Both the position numbers and the translations under genes were made by a program. From an uncultured Fibrobacter sp. (GTDB taxonomy: Bacteria; Fibrobacterota; Fibrobacteria; Fibrobacterales; Fibrobacteraceae), in contig CALATK010000248.1 of assembly GCA_937891805.1 (NCBI GenBank), positions 1 to 13,358 of the forward strand: DNA of 13,358 bases. The letters are read 5' to 3'. Positions 5,649 to 12,159 of this stretch are shown in pieces (positions within the stretch are counted from its first letter, which is position 1; each line of letters starts with the position of its first letter). A model generated the notes under the pieces. It was not told where the DNA came from. It did no database searches and saw only the letters and a list, made by a program, of their open reading frames with translations.

Positions 5649-8615
5649 ATGAACCTGTTCAACCCCCAGAATCCGACGGTCTGGAACCCCAACGTGGCGG
5701 ACTTGCCCAAATTAGAAGTGACCATGACCATGACGCCTTCTGTGACGCTTACCCGCACGACCAGTACCGGGACAACCAGGTCCAGCACCATTTCCGAAGG
5801 GGAGTCGGTTCAGACCGCCACGGGCGTGAGCAACAGCGAGACCCAGTCGGCCTCCCTGATGAGCGCCTGGAGTTTCGGTATCCAGGGCGGCTACGCTTCC
5901 AAAAGCCCGACATTCCTGGTGAATGTGGGCTATAACGGGAGCTACACCACTAGCACGGGCCACACCATGACGGAAACCCAGTCCACCTCCATGACCAGGA
6001 ACTATAACCAGGCCATTTCGGAGGCCATGACCCAGGGCGAAACCATTACGGGCGGCTCCATCAGCATGCAGGCCCGGATTACCAATACGGGCAAAGTAGC
6101 CTATTCCATCGAGAATCTGATTCTGAATGCCAGTACTTACACGACCTCCGGCGATATCCAGATTATCGCCGAACTTTCGGTAGGCGACGGAGCGGGGGAG
6201 GACAAGTGGACCAAGATTACCCTTGCTCCCGGCGAATCCAAGGAACTTCAGTTCTGGAAGGGCGGGCTCCCGCTGGATGCCCTGAACAACTTGGTTTTCA
6301 ATCCGGGTGCCATTTTCCTTTCGGCAAGCGCCTACAAGATTACCACCGAATATGACGGCAGGACAAGCGACTTTACCGAGGCATACACCAAGGCGTCGGC
6401 TAGTACGGCAAGGATTACCATCGATAACGGGATGTACTACGGAAACAGTGCAAATCGCGTCCGGGAGTACCGCGTATCTACCAATTTCCGCTACAACGAG
6501 GCCTACTCGGGCAAGGACGATTTCCACAAGCCCGTATCCCTCTCCGAAATCCTGGACATCCTGAAGATTCCCTTCCAGCAGGATTCCCTGAAGGTTGGCG
6601 GTGAGTTCCGTTACGGGCTCAAGAGCCTGGGAGACCTGTCGTACGCTACGGCGGACGGCGATACGGCCTGCTGGTTCGTGTCTATCGTCAAGGCTTCGGA
6701 ACCTACGGTGGCGGTTGTGCGTTCCCTGCAGATTGGCAGTTTTGACATGGACAGCCTGATTGTGGGTGCCGGGGACCAGGTGCAGTTCATGTACAACGAG
6801 GACCGCGACCACGACCATGTGCCCGCCAGCATGGAGAATATGCTGGGAATCAGCGACGAGAAGGTGGACAGCGACGGTGACCAGATTCCCGATTTCGACG
6901 AAATCAACGGCTGGACCAAGATAGCCTACACCTACGACAGCGTCAGCGTGCCCATGCTGAGGGCCGGTGTCTGCGAAATCACGGATACCATGATGGTCAA
7001 GGTGGACTCCAAGCACAAATATTGCTTTGTCTATCACCATCAGGGAGCCAAGTACGATATCTCGGTGCCCTGCAGGGATGTAGAATTCAGCAGTGTTGGG
7101 GCCCAGTGCTACCGGCCCTACGCCATCAAGTTTATCAGGCCGGAAAATGTCAGGGGTTACGATACCGTGGCGGTGACCGTGGATTCTGCGGAGGTGGGCC
7201 CATTCTTCACGAACCCCGCCCTGAAGGATACCGACGGTGACGGCCTTGACGACAATGTGGACCCGAATCCCAATGTCCGGGAAGCCTCTACCAAGTCCAA
7301 CATCGCAAGGATTGCGGTTCACGATGTTTCCGAGGACAGGGACGTGGCGGTGGCAAGGACCTGCCGCATGGAAGGCTTGCTTTGCGTGGATTCCCTGTTC
7401 GTCACCGACTCCATCAGGGGTGCAAGCGTTACGGTGAACGTCACTACGGCGGAACCGGTAAAGGCGAACGGCGGCCTGAACGTGTTCTCCGGCAAAAACA
7501 GGGTGCCCGTGACGGCCCAGGGAACCAAGGGTTCCGGAGCCGATGCGGTGGCTATGGTGTTCAAGTTCAACGTCGCTAACCTGTCTGCGGCAAGCGCCGA
7601 CACCCTGAAGATGGTGGTGTATTCCGAAAGGGGTGATTCCACCACTTACCGCCTTGTTCTCCGCTCCCTGATTACCGCCCCCACGGACCTGGTGCTGGGC
7701 CGCAACAGCGATCGCAATGCCATCATTCTGAACTGGGTGGCCAACAAGGCCGACCCGCGAATCCTGGGCTACGTGGTTCTCCGTGCCGAAGGAGCCAAGG
7801 GCTACGACAATGCGACCCTTGAAAGGTATGTCATGAAGCCCACTACCGTAAAGCCCCAGGACGGCTATGCCCTGAGCAACGGTATTACCCTCGTGAAGGC
7901 GCTTGGACCTGGGGAGGAATCTTTCACCGACAAGGTGGGTGGCGGTTCTCCCTACTACACCTACAGGGTGTATGCCTACGCCAAGGCAGGCAATGCCTAC
8001 GTGTTCTCGGCGGGTTCCAACGTGGCCACCCGGAGCGTGGGCCGCATCAGGTTCCAGTTCCAGATGACAGGACGTGGCACGGAATACCTGTGGCATTACA
8101 GCAAGGCCCACCGCGAGGACTTTGTGACGGACGCCATCTTTTATGAGGGATCCAACACCAGGAACGCTCCAATCCACCAGTACACCTACTACTTCTATGA
8201 GGGTGGCTCGGTAGGCGCCGGCAACACCATTATCTACGAGGAATGGACGGACCGTGACATGAACCATGACGATAATTCTGTTCCCGGAGACCACACCGTC
8301 TATTCTTACGAGATGGGCAGCCAGGGCATTACGCTCCAGCTGAAGGTGGCTGGAAAGGATTACGACGTGCGGCCGAACCACAGTATCTACTGGCCCTACG
8401 ACAACTTTGCCAGCGTACTGAAAGGGGCGTCCGACGTGACTCCGAATGCGAAGGACAAGAGCGTGCCCAAGCGGGGTTTTGCCGAGCACAAGTTCAACTA
8501 CGGTGACCGCGGCATCGAATTCGATCCAGGAAACGACGGCTGCGACAAGGATTGCGGAAGCGAGCCCCATGCAGGCTACAAGTTTAAATTCGACTACGGC
8601 TGGGCCGATGACTGA
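5649..8615 (+). CDS. Binary-toxin-B / anthrax protective-antigen-like pore-forming protein, main part (lacks own export signal)
   Basis: This is a 988-residue frame. Residues about 20-255 resemble PA domain 2: a Ser/Thr-rich stretch (TRSSTISEGESVQTATG, 43-59), a glycine-rich segment (WSFGIQGG) and ITNTGKVAYSIENLIL (145-159), which matches the NTGTAPIYN region of PA. Residues 252-310 resemble PA domain 3 (STARITID, then REYRVST and SLSEILDILKIPF against TLKEALKIAFGF). Residues 385-421 and 527-542 are further DxDGD calcium motifs (DSDGDQIPDFDEINGW). Residues about 676-792 read as a fibronectin type III domain. The C-terminal 190 residues are unrecognised. The phenylalanine-clamp residue of PA could not be identified. 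No Shine-Dalgarno precedes the ATG at 5649 and no signal peptide is present, so it probably continues the 5172 frame. No enzymatic A partner is seen in the window. Confidence 0.6.
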   Translation: MNLFNPQNPTVWNPNVADLPKLEVTMTMTPSVTLTRTTSTGTTRSSTISEGESVQTATGVSNSETQSASLMSAWSFGIQGGYASKSPTFLVNVGYNGSYTTSTGHTMTETQSTSMTRNYNQAISEAMTQGETITGGSISMQARITNTGKVAYSIENLILNASTYTTSGDIQIIAELSVGDGAGEDKWTKITLAPGESKELQFWKGGLPLDALNNLVFNPGAIFLSASAYKITTEYDGRTSDFTEAYTKASASTARITIDNGMYYGNSANRVREYRVSTNFRYNEAYSGKDDFHKPVSLSEILDILKIPFQQDSLKVGGEFRYGLKSLGDLSYATADGDTACWFVSIVKASEPTVAVVRSLQIGSFDMDSLIVGAGDQVQFMYNEDRDHDHVPASMENMLGISDEKVDSDGDQIPDFDEINGWTKIAYTYDSVSVPMLRAGVCEITDTMMVKVDSKHKYCFVYHHQGAKYDISVPCRDVEFSSVGAQCYRPYAIKFIRPENVRGYDTVAVTVDSAEVGPFFTNPALKDTDGDGLDDNVDPNPNVREASTKSNIARIAVHDVSEDRDVAVARTCRMEGLLCVDSLFVTDSIRGASVTVNVTTAEPVKANGGLNVFSGKNRVPVTAQGTKGSGADAVAMVFKFNVANLSAASADTLKMVVYSERGDSTTYRLVLRSLITAPTDLVLGRNSDRNAIILNWVANKADPRILGYVVLRAEGAKGYDNATLERYVMKPTTVKPQDGYALSNGITLVKALGPGEESFTDKVGGGSPYYTYRVYAYAKAGNAYVFSAGSNVATRSVGRIRFQFQMTGRGTEYLWHYSKAHREDFVTDAIFYEGSNTRNAPIHQYTYYFYEGGSVGAGNTIIYEEWTDRDMNHDDNSVPGDHTVYSYEMGSQGITLQLKVAGKDYDVRPNHSIYWPYDNFASVLKGASDVTPNAKDKSVPKRGFAEHKFNYGDRGIEFDPGNDGCDKDCGSEPHAGYKFKFDYGWADD

Positions 8616-8625
8616 CGATAAATTT

Positions 8626-8634
8626 TATACATTG
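8626..8634 (+). promoter_or_regulatory. Weak -7-like motif before the gamma-carbonic anhydrase gene
   Basis: TATACATTG resembles TAnnTTTG with one base missing. It ends 5 nt before the ATG at 8640, implying a leaderless transcript if real. No -33 TTTG is seen. Confidence 0.25.
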
Positions 8635-8639
8635 TCAGT

Positions 8640-9161
8640 ATGGCGTCCAAAATCGAATACAGAGGAAAAAAGCCCGAGGTGGGGGAGGGAGTCTTCCTTG
8701 CCGAGGGTTCCAAGCTCATTGGCGATGTGAAGATAGGGGAGGACTCCTCTGTCTTTTACAATGCTGTCTTGCGGGGCGACATTGCCCCTATCGTGGTGGG
8801 CAATCAGACCAATATCCAGGACAACGTGTCTATCCATGTTTCCACCGATGTTCCCGTCAGGATCGGGAACCGGGTCACCATAGGCCATAACGCCGTGATT
8901 CACAGCTGCACCATCGACGACGATGTGCTGGTGGGCATGGGGGCTATCATCATGGACGGCGTCCATATCAAGAAAAACAGCATTGTAGGGGCTGGAACCT
9001 TGGTCACCCAGGGGAGAGAGTTCCCTGCGGGTTCCTTAATTGTGGGTTCTCCGGCCCATATTTCCCGTGCCGTTTCCGAAGAGGAACTGCACCACGTTCG
9101 AGAAGGCGTGGAACGCTACCTCGTCGTTAAGGACGAACTTTTGCAACAAGAAGAAACCTAA
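8640..9161 (+). CDS. Gamma-class carbonic anhydrase family protein (left-handed beta-helix)
   Basis: This is a 173-residue protein of the gamma-carbonic anhydrase family (YrdA/PaaY/CaiE-like), the usual length. It is built of hexapeptide repeats (GDVKIGEDSSVFYNAVLRGD, VTIGHNAVIHSC). The three zinc histidines are visible at 66 (SIHVS), 83 and 88 (GHNAVIHS), with Arg45 and Asp47 (LRGD) and Gln60 (NIQDN) in the family positions. A trimer with zinc between subunits and bicarbonate/CO2 interconversion is expected, although many family members have unproven activity. The ATG at 8640 is 24 bp past the previous stop and no terminator lies between, so readthrough from the toxin-like gene is possible. 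Its stop abuts the next start (TAAATG). Confidence 0.88.
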   Translation: MASKIEYRGKKPEVGEGVFLAEGSKLIGDVKIGEDSSVFYNAVLRGDIAPIVVGNQTNIQDNVSIHVSTDVPVRIGNRVTIGHNAVIHSCTIDDDVLVGMGAIIMDGVHIKKNSIVGAGTLVTQGREFPAGSLIVGSPAHISRAVSEEELHHVREGVERYLVVKDELLQQEET

Positions 9162-10124
9162 ATGCTCAAGTTCCATTTTCTCATCAATCCTATCAGTGGC
9201 GGCGGTCAGGGGAAGGTTATTTTTGAATTCCTTCCCGAGATTATGGCGTCCATGGATTACAAGCAGGAGGAATGGAAGGCTGAATTCACACAGGCCGAGG
9301 GTATGCGGGAGCAAATCCAGCAGGCCCTGGAATCGACGGAAACCCTGGTGGCCGTAGGCGGCGACGGGACCGTTTCGGCGGTGCTTTCCACTATGCTTCT
9401 GGGCGGGTTTTCCCAGAAGGTGAAAATCGGGCTCATCCCGCTGGGCACGGGGAACGACCTGGCCCGGGTGCTGAACCTTTACAAGCCCTACGTGGACCGT
9501 GGCCTTTTGTTCCTGGTGCGCAGGCTGGTGCTTGCGGGGGCTAGACCTTTCGATATCTGGAAGGTGAACGGCAAGTTCGCTCTGGCCAACTATTTTTCGG
9601 CGGGAATCGATGCCCGCATTGCCCACGATTTCAACCTGGACCGTGCCACGGGAGCTATCGCTTCCAATTCCGTAGTGGCCAACAAGCTCCATTACGTGAA
9701 GCGGTTCTTTGCCGACAGGGATTACATGCTCAAGTCGGGCTCTTTGGCCTATGTGGATGCAGCGGGGGAAAAACACCAGGTGGATGTTTCCGGCCACAGG
9801 ACGGTAATTGTGGGGAACATTCCCAGCTTTGCCAGCGGGGCCAATCCCTTTTTCCGGTCCAACATGGCGGACGGCCTGTTGGAAGTGGTGGACGTTCCCA
9901 ACATGCACAATTTCTTGATGGCCATCGCCATCGGGAACATCCCGCTAATCGGGTTTATCTACAAGAAGTATTTCCTCCAGTCCAAGAAGGTCAAGTCCGT
10001 GGAACTCCGTCTAGATAAAGACGAGTTCCTGCAGCTGGACGGCGAGGATTTAAGCGGCAAGGCGGGAGAAACCGTGACCATCGAGTATGCCGCCCCGGTG
10101 AACATGCTGGCTTTGGACCCCTGA
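9162..10124 (+). CDS. Diacylglycerol kinase family lipid kinase
   Basis: This is a 320-residue protein of the DAGK catalytic family (YegS/BmrU/DgkB-like). FLINPISGGGQGK (residues 6-18) is the phosphate-binding start, VGGDGT (65-70) the nucleotide-binding GGDGT motif, and IPLGTGNDLAR (92-102) the second conserved block. The C-terminal half carries the conserved YFSAGIDARI region and ends in LQLDGE, typical of the beta-sandwich. It phosphorylates a lipid acceptor with ATP; the exact lipid cannot be told. It starts right at the previous stop (TAAATG, zero gap), with only weak purine-rich sequence as ribosome binding site, so it relies on coupling. Its TGA overlaps the lpxD ATG by one base, suggesting shared lipid-envelope function with lpxD and lpxC. 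Confidence 0.9.
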   Translation: MLKFHFLINPISGGGQGKVIFEFLPEIMASMDYKQEEWKAEFTQAEGMREQIQQALESTETLVAVGGDGTVSAVLSTMLLGGFSQKVKIGLIPLGTGNDLARVLNLYKPYVDRGLLFLVRRLVLAGARPFDIWKVNGKFALANYFSAGIDARIAHDFNLDRATGAIASNSVVANKLHYVKRFFADRDYMLKSGSLAYVDAAGEKHQVDVSGHRTVIVGNIPSFASGANPFFRSNMADGLLEVVDVPNMHNFLMAIAIGNIPLIGFIYKKYFLQSKKVKSVELRLDKDEFLQLDGEDLSGKAGETVTIEYAAPVNMLALDP

Positions 10125-11167
10125 TGAGACCGGTGTTGTTTTCTACAGTACGGGAATGGCTCTGCGCCGAAGGTTTGACGCAGCCATTTTCGGGAATGGA
10201 CTTTGCCGGATGCGAAGATTTTGAACTGACGGGTTTTGCCCCTCTGGAAACAGCGGGAGTGTCCGACGTGAGTTTCTGGGTGGGGGACAATTTCAAGAGC
10301 GACACCAACGTGCCCGGATTTTCGGACTCCGTTCTCGGACAGGTCCAGGCGGGGCTGCTGTTTGTGCCAGCTTCATTGGTTGCCGGCCCAGAATCCCTGA
10401 CGGTGTTGAAGGGTAGGCTTCCGAAGGTCCGTGCTTTAGTGCCTGTGGAAAATCCTCACCATGCCATAGTGGAATTCTTGAAGCGCTTTGCTTGCGATGG
10501 GGCTGATGGCGTGAAAGGTGCCAATGGTATAAATGGTGTCGCCCAGATTCACCCCACGGCGGTGGTGGAGGGCATAGTCGGTAAAGGTTGCCGTATCGGC
10601 CCCCACTGCGTGGTGATGGCCGGTGCGGAACTGGGCGCGAACTGCGTTCTGGAATCTTCCGTGACTATTTACCCCCATGTAAAGATTGGCGAAGGTTGTA
10701 TTTTTCAGGCGGGAGCGGTTATAGGCTCCCGAGGTTTCGGTTTTTACGAATACAAGGGGGAACGCCGTATGATTCCCCATTTGGCGGGGGTCCGCATAGG
10801 GGACCGCTGTAGCTTTGGCGCCAATACCGTGGTGGCGGCAGGCTTTTTGGCTCCAACCTCCATCGGAGACGACAGCCATTTTGACTCTATGGTCGAAATC
10901 GCCCACAATTGCAAGGTAGGGAACCACGTGTTTATGGCGTCACAGTCGGCGCTGGCAGGTTCCGTTACCGTTGGGGACGGTTCCGAATTTGCGGGGGCCG
11001 CCAAGGTGGCGGACCACATTACCATCGGCAAGAATGTGAGGGTGGCGGCCAAGGCGGGAGTGACCCGCGATGTGCCCGACGGCAAGACCGTTTCGGGATT
11101 CCCCGCTCTGGAGATAGACCTGTGGCGCCGTTGCATGGTCCGCCTGAAACAACTCGGGAAAAAGTGA
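10124..11167 (+). CDS. lpxD: UDP-3-O-acylglucosamine N-acyltransferase
   Basis: This is a 347-residue LpxD. It adds the second hydroxyacyl chain to UDP-3-O-acylglucosamine in lipid A synthesis. The N-terminal uridine-binding domain (1-120) precedes a hexapeptide left-handed helix (IHPTAVVEG at 142, then IGPHCVV, IGSRGFGFYEYKGERRMIPH, VRIGDRCSFGANTV). MVEIAHN (256-262) carries the catalytic-type His261, and TRDVPDGKTVSGFPA is the usual end. Two features stand out. Residues 124-139 are a Gly/Asp/Asn-rich insertion (CDGADGVKGANGING). The block after GANTVV reads AAGFLAPTS where the family has a conserved DRG/DRA-type segment. The start uses TGATG overlap with the previous gene, and its own TGA overlaps the lpxC start the same way. 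Confidence 0.9.
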   Translation: MRPVLFSTVREWLCAEGLTQPFSGMDFAGCEDFELTGFAPLETAGVSDVSFWVGDNFKSDTNVPGFSDSVLGQVQAGLLFVPASLVAGPESLTVLKGRLPKVRALVPVENPHHAIVEFLKRFACDGADGVKGANGINGVAQIHPTAVVEGIVGKGCRIGPHCVVMAGAELGANCVLESSVTIYPHVKIGEGCIFQAGAVIGSRGFGFYEYKGERRMIPHLAGVRIGDRCSFGANTVVAAGFLAPTSIGDDSHFDSMVEIAHNCKVGNHVFMASQSALAGSVTVGDGSEFAGAAKVADHITIGKNVRVAAKAGVTRDVPDGKTVSGFPALEIDLWRRCMVRLKQLGKK

Positions 11168-12156
11168 TGCCGGCCTGCAGGACTCTTAATTTTACATCAC
11201 CTTCGCTTTCCTATGGTTCTGCGAGTGTCTCGGTGCAGATTTTGCCTCGGGATTCAAACCGCGCACCCCGCATTTCCTGGAATGTGGGCGGCAGGCATCT
11301 TTACCGCACGGATCAGGTCAAACTCTTTGAATCGTTGCATTTTGACGTGTGCCGGACTACCATTTACAGTGATTGCGGCTTGGATGCAGGTCGCGACGGA
11401 GCGTCCGCAGGCCTTGATGGAATGCACGCAGGTCGTAAATGTGCGGCCCTTGCCACACCTGAACATCTGGCGCCTGTTTTCTTGCTTTGGCCGGATGTTT
11501 CCTTTGACGTGAATGTCGAAGGGGTTGATGCCGGTAGGGCGGCTATTGGGGCGGACGGTAGGGATGTTAATGGGAATGCCGCAAATCCCGTGCCGGAAAT
11601 TCCCCTGATGGACGGCTCCGCCTTGCCCTTCTTCTTGGCTTTGCGGCGGGAAGCGGGCGTGCCCCGGGAACTTTCGTTTTACGATGCTCCCGTGTCGAGA
11701 CAGTGGGATTTGCGCAATGCTCCGGACCAGCCCTCCTATGGTTATGTCCGGATCGAATCCGCCGAAACCTTCGAGGTGGAGTACCGCCTGGACCGACCCG
11801 ATGCAAACGGTTTCGAGTCCAGTGCCGCCCTTTCGGTGTATGGTCCCGAAGACCTTTACGGAGTGTTTCAGTCCAGGACTTTTATCCTGGAAAAGGAATA
11901 TGAACAGGCCCGAGAAGCAGGCCTTTTGGCTGGTGCCACGGAAAGTTGCGGCCTGCTGGTCAAAACTCCCGCGGACAAGTCCCTTTACCGCACCCCCGAA
12001 GAACCCGCTATGCACAAAATTCTAGATTTGCTGGGCGACTTGAGTTTTGCATGCCCTGCATTGCCCAAGATTCGCGTTGAAATTTTGAATGGCGGTCACG
12101 CAAGCCACCATCAGATTTTAAAAGAAGTTTTGCCTTATTTGCTCAAGGTGGAGTGA
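11167..12156 (+). CDS. lpxC: UDP-3-O-acyl-N-acetylglucosamine deacetylase (LpxC-like, divergent)
   Basis: This is a 329-residue LpxC-like protein, the committed step of lipid A synthesis in typical LpxC. The zinc and catalytic residues of LpxC can be placed: Glu99-His100 (ATPEHLAPV), MDGSA (148-152), Thr238 (SRTFI), His283 and Asp287 (HKILDLLGD), and His311 (GGHASHH). It is divergent elsewhere: the LHSG motif near the start is replaced by LSYGS, and the C-terminus is short. Two Gly/Asp-rich insertions, about 71-91 and 119-141, flank the zinc region. An ORF open from 10909 overlaps lpxD; the ATG at 11167 (TGATG overlap) was chosen because homology starts there. It is not fused to FabZ, unlike the Bacteroidota enzyme. 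The hemA start follows after 3 nt. Confidence 0.82.
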   Translation: MPACRTLNFTSPSLSYGSASVSVQILPRDSNRAPRISWNVGGRHLYRTDQVKLFESLHFDVCRTTIYSDCGLDAGRDGASAGLDGMHAGRKCAALATPEHLAPVFLLWPDVSFDVNVEGVDAGRAAIGADGRDVNGNAANPVPEIPLMDGSALPFFLALRREAGVPRELSFYDAPVSRQWDLRNAPDQPSYGYVRIESAETFEVEYRLDRPDANGFESSAALSVYGPEDLYGVFQSRTFILEKEYEQAREAGLLAGATESCGLLVKTPADKSLYRTPEEPAMHKILDLLGDLSFACPALPKIRVEILNGGHASHHQILKEVLPYLLKVE

Positions 12157-12159
12157 TCA

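Noticed and set aside
5620..5652. Programmed -1 frameshift at CCCCAAA
   Set aside because: Two opposite shifts would be needed and no standard slippery heptamer or downstream pseudoknot was seen; indel or error is simpler.
5712..8570. 952-codon open frame on the - strand, antisense to the PA-like gene
   Set aside because: It has no recognisable domains, no signal peptide and no ribosome binding site; long antisense frames are expected opposite a G/C-third-position gene.
10909..11166. Upstream extension of the LpxC frame into lpxD
   Set aside because: The extension is Arg/Gly-rich shadow sequence inside lpxD; homology begins at 11167.
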